From a bacterium (lineage in GTDB: Bacteria > CSSED10-310 > JAFGSJ01), in contig JAFGSJ010000042.1 of the NCBI GenBank assembly GCA_016934675.1, positions 1-50,380 on the forward strand: a DNA stretch of 50,380 bases. Reading direction: 5' to 3'. The notes beneath the pieces are model-generated. The model did no database searches and had not been told where the DNA came from. It saw only the letters and a program-made list of their open reading frames with translations. A program made the translations under genes and the position numbers. Shown in pieces: positions 8,482-16,362 of this stretch; position 1 is the stretch's first letter; every line of letters begins with the position of its first letter.

Positions 8482-9093
8482 TCAGTACGATAGGGTCCCT
8501 TTCTGCTTCATGTGCTCGTCGTAATCGATCTCGTATGTTTCCCACTCGCCCCAGTAATCGGCAGTGAGTGTCAATTGTGTGACCATCCAATGTGCAATCA
8601 TATGAGCGTCAGGAGTGCCGTCTGGAAAAGAAGATAGGTCGAAGTTTTTTTCATCTTTCATCCGCATTCGCACGTCCCACATCTGCCCCGCCTCATAGTT
8701 ATGTGCCAGCAGAAGGCGCCATATCTTTAAAATGACAGGTTTAATCTTGGCACCTGCTTTGATGAAAACATGGACATCAATCGTGTTGCCGACATTTCGT
8801 GTGTACAGAATCTCGTATTTCCCTTCGAGCTCTTCCAGCTCTTCTGCAGAGGCAGTATACGGCGACCAGCTCACGGACTTTGCCTTCTTTTCAGACTCCG
8901 TGGTCTTTTCACTGTCCGTATCGATAGTATTACCGACTATCATGAGAATTGCCCAGACCAAGACGATCGAGACTCTGGCGGCAACGGAAAAGGTCCTGTT
9001 CTTCCAGAATGCATAGAGGCCGACCGGCGGAAATATGATGAGCAGGATAACAGCCACTGCTTTGTTGTCATACCATTTCTTTTCATCAGTCAT
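8482..9093 (-). CDS. Hypothetical membrane-anchored protein, two N-terminal TM helices
   Basis: 203 residues. Two hydrophobic segments at about 12-30 (AVAVILLIIFPPVGLYAFW) and 36-55 (VSIVLVWAILMIVG) form an N-terminal hairpin, followed by a Glu/Lys linker and a soluble domain of about 130 residues. The N-terminal part resembles the widespread short WYxNKWxxxxLLIxxxPVGxYALW module found in many bacterial membrane proteins. The soluble part is unidentified. It lies 88 bases upstream of the lipoprotein and 18 bases after the 43-residue gene, so the three may be co-transcribed. Confidence 0.55.
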   Translation of the reverse strand: MTDEKKWYDNKAVAVILLIIFPPVGLYAFWKNRTFSVAARVSIVLVWAILMIVGNTIDTDSEKTTESEKKAKSVSWSPYTASAEELEELEGKYEILYTRNVGNTIDVHVFIKAGAKIKPVILKIWRLLLAHNYEAGQMWDVRMRMKDEKNFDLSSFPDGTPDAHMIAHWMVTQLTLTADYWGEWETYEIDYDEHMKQKGTLSY

Positions 9094-9110
9094 GAAAATC
9101 CCTCCTTGTA

Positions 9111-9242
9111 TTATCTATTCATCAAGGCTTCGATGTAGTCCAGTTCTTCACCCTTGAACACACTGTCAGCTTTACTTACCAGACGAGCAAGTTTGCACAA
9201 CGCCTTATTCAGGCTTCCCGTTTCTGTCTGCACCTTATTCAT
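9111..9242 (-). CDS. Hypothetical 43-residue protein
   Basis: Starts at ATG 9242 behind AAGGGAG and encodes a compact helical peptide (LNKALCKLARLVSKADSVF, ending YIEALMNR). It is the first gene downstream of a strongly structured leader and just precedes the membrane protein at 9093, consistent with one transcript. Function unknown. Confidence 0.45.
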   Translation of the reverse strand: MNKVQTETGSLNKALCKLARLVSKADSVFKGEELDYIEALMNR

Positions 9243-9321
9243 ACGGACTCCCTTTGTTGTGGTTTTGAATGAGCTCAATCGAGAATTTCCACAATATTCA
9301 ATGTTCGAATATTCGCTCCAT

Positions 9322-9464
9322 AAAAAAAATGGCCCCCTGATCACGATCACTCCTTTCGGAGTAATCCACCGAACCTTTCGGCACGGGGCCGCGGAGACAG
9401 CATGACCAGAAGGCCATTTCTTGTCTCCGCGGTCTTTCCACCATGCCTTCCAATCCGAAAGGTT
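9322..9464 (-). ncRNA. Structured leader with mutually exclusive pairings, possible attenuator or RNA switch
   Basis: Read on the minus strand from 9464, this stretch has nested inverted repeats: AACCTTTCGG/CCGAAAGGTT (9455-9464 with 9372-9381), CCGCGGAGACA/TGTCTCCGCGG (9422-9432 with 9389-9399), and a 5-bp hairpin with a GAAA tetraloop (9349-9362). The 3' end is GGGGCCATTT followed by more T. That 3' arm can pair either with AAATGGCC inside the loop of the 11-bp stem (9412-9419) or with GGCCCC at 9385-9390, giving a terminator and a competing structure. It lies about 80 bases before the 43-residue gene. I match it to no known class. Confidence 0.45.
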
Positions 9465-9634
9465 TAGGCGTTATGAACCACAAGAAATAAGACTCTCAGT
9501 TTCATTGAAACACTATCCTGTAATGTCCTTCCAAGTCTACCAAATGATCAATACGCTGTCAACACTCAACGCTATTCAGTTGCAATGAATGGTTCGTGAA
9601 TCGCTTATGCTGCCCCTTCCATTTCGGGCGGGAT

Positions 9635-9682
9635 AAGACAGAGGGCGGGATCCGAGATAATTCCAGGTCCCGCCCTTGTCTT
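9635..9682 (-). terminator. Long hairpin ending the recombination operon
   Basis: AAGACA plus AGGGCGGGA (9635-9650, one base bulged) pairs with TCCCGCCCT plus TGTCTT (9668-9682), a 15-bp GC-rich stem 22 bases after the stop of the nuclease gene. No long T-run follows on the minus strand, so it may serve as mRNA 3'-end protection as much as termination. Confidence 0.5.
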
Positions 9683-9703
9683 GATAGTATCACAACCGTA
9701 GTA

Positions 9704-10636
9704 TCACCACCTTCTGATCTCACGCCGGATGTATGAACCAGCCTCGACAGCGTAGCTTTGCCGCTCGACACGTTTGCCGGTGATCTCGAAGGGACCGGCC
9801 CGGAAGGTGCCCTCACAGTCCGGGAGCCGGGCTTTCAGGGACTTCTCGATTTTACTGTACTCGAGATAGGACGCCCGGATATCCTCACGTCGTTCAAGCA
9901 GATCCTGGAGTTCGGGGTCGGTGAGCAGACCGTACTCGACTTCGGGGATGCTCTCACGGCAGCGGTCCAGGTATTCGCAGTTCATGCACCAGGTTTCATG
10001 CCACTCCATGGCAGGTGGTAGACTGCCTGCCTTCAAATGGGTTTCGATCTCACGGCAGCGGTTGACCACTTCTTCCCACAGGTCCCAGTCAAGCTCAAGT
10101 GGTAAAAGCTTCCAGTCAAACGACACCGGGTCGAAAATGAGGAACGCTCCGACCGATGCATCCTGGGCCACCATGGCCGCTGTCAACTGGTAGACATATC
10201 TCCTGTGGTAGCGCTGGTCTGAATCCATGAAATCCTTAACCGACTTGATCCGGTCCGAATAGCTGACCACCTTCATCTCGACCGGGGCCCAGCCGAAAGA
10301 GAACTTCTGCATCCAGTCTCCCTTGCCGCTGAGGTTGAGATCAGGGAAGTCGATGGGAAACTGTGGCTCGGCAACCTCGGCACCAAATGTCCCCAGTTCA
10401 TTATACAGGTGTCTCTCGAGCAGTGTCCCCCTGTCCAAAATACGCTGCAACCCGGCGTCCTTTTTGGCCTGACTCCCGTAGCGTCTCTGGAAAACGAGAA
10501 ACCGGAGACACGGGTCACCAATGGACGAACAATAGTTCTTCCTGGGCATAAAGGGCCGGTCAGGCTGCAGGAAACGTTTGTAATCATACTGCTCCTTGGT
10601 CTCGGCAATGATCTCGAGCATGCGTTCAGTGTTCAT
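9704..10636 (-). CDS. PD-(D/E)XK nuclease with Cys cluster, Cas4-like, partner of Bet
   Basis: 310 residues from ATG 10636, preceded by GGAGGGG. A RecB/Cas4-type nuclease core is visible: GKGDWM gives the Asp and PVEMKVVS the Glu-x-Lys of the active site (about residues 105-135). Cysteines in NYCSSIGDPC near residue 35-45 and in CMNCEYLDRC near 222-231 are placed as in Fe-S nucleases of the Cas4/AddB group. Known: such exonucleases resect DNA ends for a RecT-like annealing protein. It overlaps the Bet gene by 11 bases, which supports a two-component recombination system. Downstream is a long hairpin. Substrate polarity cannot be told. Confidence 0.7.
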   Translation of the reverse strand: MNTERMLEIIAETKEQYDYKRFLQPDRPFMPRKNYCSSIGDPCLRFLVFQRRYGSQAKKDAGLQRILDRGTLLERHLYNELGTFGAEVAEPQFPIDFPDLNLSGKGDWMQKFSFGWAPVEMKVVSYSDRIKSVKDFMDSDQRYHRRYVYQLTAAMVAQDASVGAFLIFDPVSFDWKLLPLELDWDLWEEVVNRCREIETHLKAGSLPPAMEWHETWCMNCEYLDRCRESIPEVEYGLLTDPELQDLLERREDIRASYLEYSKIEKSLKARLPDCEGTFRAGPFEITGKRVERQSYAVEAGSYIRREIRRW

Positions 10637-11546
10637 TGTGTTCCCCTCCCTTCTCTGGCATGGACAGGAGCTGTTTGATGACATCGGAAGCCTGCTGCTT
10701 GCTCATGTTTTTACCGTCGTAACCGAATTCGCGGGAGAGGTACGCACGCCTGGCCGGTTTCTCGGCAATACCGCACTTTTCGAGCAGGAGCTTGTTGATC
10801 AAGCCGATCTGTTTGGGGGTGACACTGCCGGACGCTGGTGCGTCGCTGTCAGCTTGCGTCTGTTCTTCGACAGGAGCAGGTGCGGGAGCTGGTTCCCCGG
10901 CGGACTGCACTTCGATGACCTCGTGCGGGACCTTCATCGGGTCGACCATGGTATACTCGGGCAGGTTCATGGGTTCGAGCTGCATCTCTTCAGCCGTATA
11001 CATGCCCGAAAAGCTCGAGGGGAACGCTTCACGGAGACTCTGGACCAGGGCCACCTTGCGGACCATGGTGCCGGGCATCTCCCGCCAACTCCTGGTCTTG
11101 CGGTCATACTCGGCCATCGAGCATTCGTTGCGGAAGGAATGGGAGCGGTCCTTGCGAAAGACTTCGGCCCACCCGCCGATCAGAGTTTCACCGGGCATGA
11201 CCACACTGCCTTCACGGTAGACAATGGCATTGTCCTTTGTGACGATGATACCGGCTTTGGCCCCATCGAACTCAGCCAAACGGTCCGCCCGCTTGGTAAA
11301 GGTGTCCTTGCCCACGACCATGGTGGCTGGCGCCTTTCGGTCGTACTTGATCAGATACGCTTCCTTGAGGAAAGGATTGAGGTTCTGGGAGCGGCAGAGC
11401 TGCAGGAAGGCGAACGCTTCCTGGTCCGTAGCATTCTCACAGATATAACGTCTGATCAGATCGATGGAGAGCTCGACTGAAGGTTTCTCGGTCTTCTCGG
11501 GGACCACTAACGCACCACTTTTATCACTGTTGTTATTCGTCGACAT
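10626..11546 (-). CDS. bet: RecT/Bet-family single-strand annealing recombinase
   Basis: 306 residues. The Bet/RecT core is plain: DQEAFAFLQLCRSQNLNPF, then EAYLIKYDRK and MVVGKDTFTKRA, then GGWAEVFRKD and a KVALVQSLREAFP helix, within residues about 25-190. The C-terminal third is a Pro/Ala-rich linker (PAPAPAPVEEQTQ) and a conserved helical tail with LSREFGYDGKNM. Function: anneals complementary single strands during phage or element recombination. It starts at ATG 11546 with AGGAGG upstream, overlaps the nuclease gene, and sits downstream of DUF932 and SSB genes in one operon. Confidence 0.85.
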   Translation of the reverse strand: MSTNNNSDKSGALVVPEKTEKPSVELSIDLIRRYICENATDQEAFAFLQLCRSQNLNPFLKEAYLIKYDRKAPATMVVGKDTFTKRADRLAEFDGAKAGIIVTKDNAIVYREGSVVMPGETLIGGWAEVFRKDRSHSFRNECSMAEYDRKTRSWREMPGTMVRKVALVQSLREAFPSSFSGMYTAEEMQLEPMNLPEYTMVDPMKVPHEVIEVQSAGEPAPAPAPVEEQTQADSDAPASGSVTPKQIGLINKLLLEKCGIAEKPARRAYLSREFGYDGKNMSKQQASDVIKQLLSMPEKGGEHNEH

Positions 11547-11618
11547 GGTTGTATCCTCCTGTGGAGAGATGTGGAAAGGTGGGCCACGCCGTGGTGACGT
11601 GGCCCGGTTTGAGTGGTA

Positions 11619-12347
11619 TCAATTGAGGGCCAGCGAGCCTTCGAACAGCAGCTCCTGGAAGAGCCGGTCCAGTTTGATGGTCCGCTGGGGCAGGATAAAG
11701 GGACTGACCGTCCGGAGCGTTTCGGTGTAGGCACTGTGCAATGTGTAGAGCGTTCCCTGGCCATAGTCGGGCCAGGTCGGTTTCCGGTATATGCTCAGCA
11801 CCTTCATGATCATCGAGGAATTGATGATGTTCTGCTCGGCACTGGCAATCAGCAGGTCATTGACATTCTGTCGAGAGGGTGTCACCGTTTTCAGGCAATA
11901 GAGGTAACTGACATACTCCTCGACCCAGCCCAGGGAATCGTGAATGGCTTCCCGGACCAGTTCCTCGAGGTCACGCAGCACATACTTGGTGTGCTTCCGC
12001 CCGATCTGACGTTCGGCCGCGAACATGCCGTTCAGGCAGACCATGGCCCGGATGCCGAACCCGACCCGCAGTTTGTGCCGCCGGGTGTTGCCGTTGAGCA
12101 CGATCACTTGTGGTTCGAAGCCCTCGACACCCTTCGATGTTCCGTTGTGCACGATCCAGCGGCAGGCCATGACCGCGCCGCTCCCGGTCACGGTGATGGC
12201 TTCATCCCTGACGTGGAGCCCGACACCATTGAGTTGCTCTTCGCAGATGGACAGTGCTGTCTGGTGAGGCACAGGCTGGAATGTCTCCGTTGCCTGGGGA
12301 ACGGGTAGATACGGTAAATCTGATCGTGAAATGACATAGCTGTGCAT
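11619..12347 (-). CDS. DUF932 family protein
   Basis: 242 residues from ATG 12347, chosen because GAAGGAGACTATC precedes it; a longer frame begins at 12389. The pattern of DUF932 phage/plasmid proteins is seen: GVGLHVRDEAITVTGSG, VIVLNGNTRRHKLRVGFG, AMVCLNGMF and a long helical C-terminus. Function of the family is unknown, but members are typical of conjugative plasmids and phages and travel with SSB and recombination genes, as here between SSB and Bet. Confidence 0.65.
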   Translation of the reverse strand: MHSYVISRSDLPYLPVPQATETFQPVPHQTALSICEEQLNGVGLHVRDEAITVTGSGAVMACRWIVHNGTSKGVEGFEPQVIVLNGNTRRHKLRVGFGIRAMVCLNGMFAAERQIGRKHTKYVLRDLEELVREAIHDSLGWVEEYVSYLYCLKTVTPSRQNVNDLLIASAEQNIINSSMIMKVLSIYRKPTWPDYGQGTLYTLHSAYTETLRTVSPFILPQRTIKLDRLFQELLFEGSLALN

Positions 12348-12496
12348 GATAGTCTCCTTCGTGTATGAGGGGCTGCGGTGCATCGGCATAAGCGCATACC
12401 TCCGGCTTATGGCCAGATACCGGGCCCGGTTGTTCGTTCAGGTTGTTGGAATTTTGTTGCTGCGGAATGCAGCAGTGGTCAGGGTAAAGCGGGGAG

Positions 12497-12793
12497 TTAC
12501 ATCAGTGGGCAGTTTATCGAGCAGTCTTCCTCATCGCAGTCTTCACCGTCATAATCCGGCAGACCGAGTTCGCGACGGTGGTTGTTGCAGATGGTCTCTT
12601 CATCGAGCGGATCACCGTTCTCGTCGAGCAGATAGAGCTCGTACTCGTCTTCGGTAAAAGCCGCTTCACAGCAATCGCTGACTTCACACTCATTGCGGTC
12701 AACACCCGGGAAACCCCAGTATTCGTAATGTCCGATACCATTATCGACGGTAATAACATCGCACTCTTCGTGACAGGCTAAACACCATGGCAT
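12497..12793 (-). CDS. Acidic Cys-rich small protein, probably metal-binding
   Basis: 98 residues with nine cysteines: CLACHEEC near the N-terminus, CEVSDCCEAAF in the middle and DCDEEDCSINC at the end. Very acidic. The CLAC and SDCC motifs suggest zinc knuckles. Good start: AAAGGAGTCTATC before ATG 12793. It sits 15 bases after the SSB gene. No family recognised beyond phage-type zinc proteins. Confidence 0.5.
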   Translation of the reverse strand: MPWCLACHEECDVITVDNGIGHYEYWGFPGVDRNECEVSDCCEAAFTEDEYELYLLDENGDPLDEETICNNHRRELGLPDYDGEDCDEEDCSINCPLM

Positions 12794-12808
12794 GATAGAC
12801 TCCTTTCG

Positions 12809-13150
12809 CTAATTGGTTGATTCGTCCGCTAACCGGGACGACAGAAATTCAAGTTCAGTTACAAACACGGCCAGCCCGTTCTTGTGTTTGCCGTTGGCAT
12901 CGGTCCACTCGTTTGACTTCAGTGGACCTCGAATGCCGACCTGGCTGCCTTTTGTCAGAAACTCTCCGGCAATCTCGGCCAACCGGTCATAACACAAGCA
13001 GGGCACCCAGTGCGTTTTCTTCTTGAGGTCATTGCCCTGGCGGAAAAACTCGTTGATCCCGATCTCGAACCGGGTGGTCACAGTCCCGTTGTCTTTTGTA
13101 ACCTGTGGGTCACTGCTCAGTCTGCCGATACCGCTAAACGTGTTCAACAT
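12809..13150 (-). CDS. ssb: Single-stranded DNA-binding protein, short form
   Basis: 113 residues spanning one OB-fold: MLNTFSGIGRLSSDPQV, FEIGINEFFR, HWVPCLCYDRLAEI, GSQVGIRGPLKSNEW and FVTELEFLSSR are the five strands. The usual acidic C-terminal tip (DDDIPF) is missing; the protein stops at ADESTN, so it may not recruit the host SSB partners. Function: protects ssDNA for element replication and Bet-type annealing. The start overlaps the preceding gene by 17 bases. Confidence 0.8.
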   Translation of the reverse strand: MLNTFSGIGRLSSDPQVTKDNGTVTTRFEIGINEFFRQGNDLKKKTHWVPCLCYDRLAEIAGEFLTKGSQVGIRGPLKSNEWTDANGKHKNGLAVFVTELEFLSSRLADESTN

Positions 13151-13382
13151 GATGCGTCTCCTTCTGGAAAGATGGTTGTTGTTCGTCGGGCACCTCTCTG
13201 ATGCCGACGCTGGTGATGGTCCTGCCCGGAACGTCGAGCAGGTTGTTGTTCGTTCCTGTGAAACCGCAGGTGAGCAATCGCTGGACCTGCTCCTCGACCT
13301 GCTGCTGATTAAAAGCCATGACCTCGAAGCTGATCGTCAGCTCGACAGTCACCTCGAAAACGTGTGGTTGCTTCTGTGACAA
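13134..13382 (-). CDS. Hypothetical protein, TTG start
   Basis: 82 residues. TTG 13382 is chosen because GGAGGTG lies five bases upstream; no ATG is well placed. It begins with SQKQPHVFEVTVELTISFEVM, a beta-rich stretch, followed by a QVEEQVQRLL helix. Stop overlaps the SSB start, indicating translational coupling. No family recognised. Confidence 0.5.
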   Translation of the reverse strand: MSQKQPHVFEVTVELTISFEVMAFNQQQVEEQVQRLLTCGFTGTNNNLLDVPGRTITSVGIREVPDEQQPSFQKETHHVEHV

Positions 13383-13523
13383 TTGACACCTCCGTGGTGA
13401 GGGTTGGGGAACGTTGGGGTGCGTAATGAATCCAAATACTTTAATATGGAGTAGACACCCCAGTATTATGATGAAAGCTTGGGCTGGTCTACCCACCTCC
13501 TTTCTTCATTCTTGTTTCTGTGA

Positions 13524-13730
13524 TTACTGATTATGGAGACAGAGCCAACCGTCCGCGTAAAATACCTGGTTGACCCACTCCTGGCCCTCGTGGCAGAACC
13601 TGGTTCTGAAACGCCGGGTCGGGTTTGCTTGTGACAACCGGGCCTTTTCCCGCAGGATGGTTTTCAATGAATTCTTGACAACTGTCCGGGAAATTTTGCT
13701 TGTCTGGGATGATGGTTTGTGCCTGATCAT
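13524..13730 (-). CDS. Hypothetical 68-residue protein
   Basis: ATG 13730 follows a near-perfect AAAGGAGGTGA. The peptide is basic at the N-terminus and ends with RFCHEGQEWVNQVFYADGW, which looks genuinely coding. An overlapping frame starting at GTG 13737 is less well placed. It is the first gene of the minus operon after the interruption by the plus-strand surface-protein gene. Unknown function. Confidence 0.45.
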   Translation of the reverse strand: MIRHKPSSQTSKISRTVVKNSLKTILREKARLSQANPTRRFRTRFCHEGQEWVNQVFYADGWLCLHNQ

Positions 13731-13874
13731 TTCTCACCTCCTTTCGTTGGGTCAGGTTTCAGAATGGAACAAAGGTGTAATCACTGGATTGAGTGCAGGT
13801 CTGGCAATGGCATACGTGATCACAGGGCTATCGGGCACTTCATTGATCAGGGGAAACATAAGAAAAGTTTGCAA

Positions 13875-13908
13875 GCTGGTTGACACCAGCCTTATAAAAA
13901 TGTAGAGT
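13875..13908 (+). promoter_or_regulatory. Sigma70-like promoter with an inverted repeat at its -35 box
   Basis: TTGACA at 13880-13885, a 17-base spacer and TAGAGT at 13903-13908, about 85 bases before the start of the surface-protein gene. GCTGGT (13875-13880) and ACCAGC (13885-13890) form an inverted repeat covering the -35 box, a plausible operator. Confidence 0.5.
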
Positions 13909-13993
13909 TTTGCTGATGATTCGAGTGAAATGTTTTTGGTGTAAGGAACACGTCAACCAAAACCACAACAAGTTGGTGGAAAAGGAGAAGGTG

Positions 13994-15955
13994 ATGGCGG
14001 GAAAAAAGGCACTGAACGGTTTATTTCGAAGAAGTAGTAAACCTCTAAACGGCACTGTTCTTACCCATTTGGGAGGGATTGTTCTGCTCGCCCTGGTCGT
14101 ATTCCTGCTTGCCGGTGCCGGGTTACCGGGCAGTCCGGTCCTGGCCGGTGAGTTAGGCGACTGGGTGTGGCAGGACTTGGATGAAAACGGGTTGCAGGAT
14201 GTGGGCGAGCCTGGTTTTGGCGGGATCCCTGTCCTGCTCTATGACGTGGACATGGCCTTCATCGGCTCGGTCCTGACCGATAGCGGGGGGTATTATTCGT
14301 TCGCAGGTCTGACCGCGGGGAGCTATTCTGTGGAATTCATCGTTCCGAAAGGGTATTCCCTGACCCTGGCCAAACAGGGGAGCGATGACATGCTGGACAG
14401 CGATCCTGATCGGGTGACCGGTCTGGTCGGTCCGATTGTGCTGGCTGATTTAGAGATCAGCCTTGACATCGATGCCGGGATTGTCGTCGGGTGTGACGGT
14501 CCAGCGGAACCGGTCTATCTCTATGAGGTGGACCTGGTGACCGATGGTTGTGTCTGTCCCGAGGGTTGTCCTCGGCTGCATTTTTCTGATCCGAACCATC
14601 CGAGCACAGTGACGGGGTACAATATCTACCGTTCGGACAACCCGAGTCTGCCACGTGATGAATGGCCGTTGTACGCTCATAACGTGGTTGATATGGATGG
14701 GTCATTACCTAATATCCAGTGGATCGACACGTCTTGTGACACAGTCGAGGGCTGGTATTACCACATCACCGCCTGGTCCGAGATATGCAATGCAGAAGGA
14801 CCGTATTCGTTCAGTTATCCCGGTGTGATCACGTCGGTAGTGCCGAATGAAGGCGAGCAAAGTGGTGGGACCGAGGTGGTCATCAGTGGTGAGTATCTGG
14901 GCTCGGGTGCAGATATTTACAGTGTGACCCTGTGCGGTGTGTCGGCCACGATTATTGGGCAAACCGCTTCCTCGGTGACAGTGCTGACCGGCTCCACGCC
15001 CACCCCGGGTCTGGGCGATGTGGTGGTCAGCTCGGTCGCCTGGGGAGTCACGACGGCGGTCGACGGTTTTACGTATCTTGAGAGCGGTCTGATGCCCGGT
15101 GATGTGTATGCGACCGATCCGATCGTGGGGAATGTGCGTTATGTGCCGGGCGGGACCTTTACCCAGGGTTCTCCCACTGATGAACCATGCCGGGGAACAA
15201 ATGAGACCCAGTTCAACCACACCCTGACCCGAAACCTTGCGGTAATGGAGACCGAGATCACGCGTCAGATGTGGGCTGATCTTCTGTCAGTGCAACCGAC
15301 GTTGCCCGCTGATCCGACCAATACGTCCTATGGTGCGGGCATGAGCAATCCGGTCAATCGACCGACCTGGTATGAGACGGTGCTGTTCGCCAATCTTTTG
15401 TCGCTACAGAACGGGTTTGAGCGGTGTTATTATAAAGATTCAGGTTTTACCGATCCGGTGACGAGTAGCAATTATACGTCGGGGACTTTTTACTGTAACT
15501 TTGCGGCGAGTGGGTATCGACTGTTGAGCGAGGGTGAGTGGGAATATGCCGCCCGTGCGGGGACGACGACGCCCTTTTCCTGCAACGAGAGTAATTATAC
15601 CTCAGGAAATTGTTCGTCCTGCACCTTGGGGACGCATCCGACGCTTGAGCAGTATGCAGTGTATTGTGCAAACGATACGGGTAAGAGTGAACCAGTGGGG
15701 AGTAAATTGTATAATCCGTGGAATCTGAAGGACATGCATGGAAATGTGTATGAGTGGTGCTGGGATTGGTATAATGCGACGTATCCAGGAGATACGACAG
15801 ACTATACCGGAGCTGGAAGTGGCTCGCTCCGGGTGCTACGTGGCGGTTACTGGGACGACTACGCCCGGGACTGCCGGTCAGCGGACCGGGACGGCACCTC
15901 GCCCGGCTTTCGGTACTACTACATCGGCTTCCGTCTTGTGAGGTCGGTGAATTAG
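13994..15955 (+). CDS. Surface protein: SdrD-B-like, IPT/TIG and FGE (C-type lectin) domains with a DGR-like variable C-terminus
   Basis: 653 residues from ATG 13994 (AGGAGAAGGTG upstream). A hydrophobic segment at about 25-50 serves as signal or anchor. Residues 52-135 resemble an SdrD B-type repeat (GDWVWQDLDENGLQD, GGYYSFAGLTAGSYSVEFIVP). An FN3-like region follows, then an IPT/TIG domain (PNEGEQSGGTEVVISGEYL). From about 400 to the end is an FGE-sulfatase domain (FTQGSPTDE, GYRLLSEGEWEYAARAG, MHGNVYEW). The last 42 residues from RVLRGGYW have Asp/Tyr/Gly/Thr clusters at positions that are variable in diversity-generating-retroelement targets. Likely displayed on the cell surface as a binding protein. 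It is oriented against the flanking operon. Catalytic FGE cysteines are not expected in such lectin-like members. Confidence 0.7.
   Translation: MAGKKALNGLFRRSSKPLNGTVLTHLGGIVLLALVVFLLAGAGLPGSPVLAGELGDWVWQDLDENGLQDVGEPGFGGIPVLLYDVDMAFIGSVLTDSGGYYSFAGLTAGSYSVEFIVPKGYSLTLAKQGSDDMLDSDPDRVTGLVGPIVLADLEISLDIDAGIVVGCDGPAEPVYLYEVDLVTDGCVCPEGCPRLHFSDPNHPSTVTGYNIYRSDNPSLPRDEWPLYAHNVVDMDGSLPNIQWIDTSCDTVEGWYYHITAWSEICNAEGPYSFSYPGVITSVVPNEGEQSGGTEVVISGEYLGSGADIYSVTLCGVSATIIGQTASSVTVLTGSTPTPGLGDVVVSSVAWGVTTAVDGFTYLESGLMPGDVYATDPIVGNVRYVPGGTFTQGSPTDEPCRGTNETQFNHTLTRNLAVMETEITRQMWADLLSVQPTLPADPTNTSYGAGMSNPVNRPTWYETVLFANLLSLQNGFERCYYKDSGFTDPVTSSNYTSGTFYCNFAASGYRLLSEGEWEYAARAGTTTPFSCNESNYTSGNCSSCTLGTHPTLEQYAVYCANDTGKSEPVGSKLYNPWNLKDMHGNVYEWCWDWYNATYPGDTTDYTGAGSGSLRVLRGGYWDDYARDCRSADRDGTSPGFRYYYIGFRLVRSVN
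15830..15955 (+). other. Candidate DGR variable region
   Basis: The 3' end of the gene encodes Y W D D Y, D, D, D G T, F and Y Y Y at the usual ligand-contact positions of the C-type-lectin fold. Nearly all of these codons end in C (TAC, GAC, GGC, ACC), as expected if each came from AAC in a template repeat by adenine replacement. Constant spacers (ARDCRSA, RSADRDG, IGFRLVRS) match the family. No template repeat or reverse transcriptase is visible in the window. Confidence 0.5.
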
Positions 15956-16362
15956 GAACTTGGGAATTTGTGCCTTTGGCACAAAAAAAAACTGAAAGTC
16001 ATGGCCGAAAAGGTCAGGCACACCAGTCAAAGGGGCGGCGGCAGCGCAGCCCGTCCGCCCTGGAGTTCGGTGGGATAGAGCGATTGCCCATAGAATAACA
16101 CGCGGTCGTGCCTTATTGGCGCCCACTCTGAATTTAATGGTGTAATGAATATGCAGACATGGTCCAAATATTTCAGGGCTGGAGCGGGTTGTTGTTCCCT
16201 CCTCACCTGCTTCGGTCCTGGTTTCACTTTATGACCTGCCAGGAGACCAATGTGGTAGGTACATTGTCCGAGGGCACATTACCCGCAACGTTGAATGTAC
16301 TCAGGGGCAAACTGCACCCCTGAGCACAATTTATTGTTGATCAGACAAGACACCAACTCGAT
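15956..16362. other. Intergenic region with two hairpins, no gene
   Basis: TTTGTGCC (15967-15974) and GGCACAAA (15978-15985) form an 8-bp hairpin with a TTT loop 12 bases after the surface-protein stop; it is followed by A, not T, so it is not a plus-strand terminator. CTCAGGGG (16300-16307) pairs with CCCCTGAG (16317-16324), a stem near the 3' end of the ArdC gene. No credible reading frame is seen. Confidence 0.5.

Noticed and set aside
10596-11480. Long plus-strand frame of 294 codons
   Set aside because: It is the antisense shadow of the Bet gene, with biased composition and no start signal.
14705-15220. Minus-strand frame rich in Arg and His
   Set aside because: Antisense to the surface protein gene; shadow frame.
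15967-15985. Intrinsic terminator of the surface-protein gene
   Set aside because: The hairpin is followed by A on the plus strand, and T precedes it on the minus strand, so it fits termination on neither strand.
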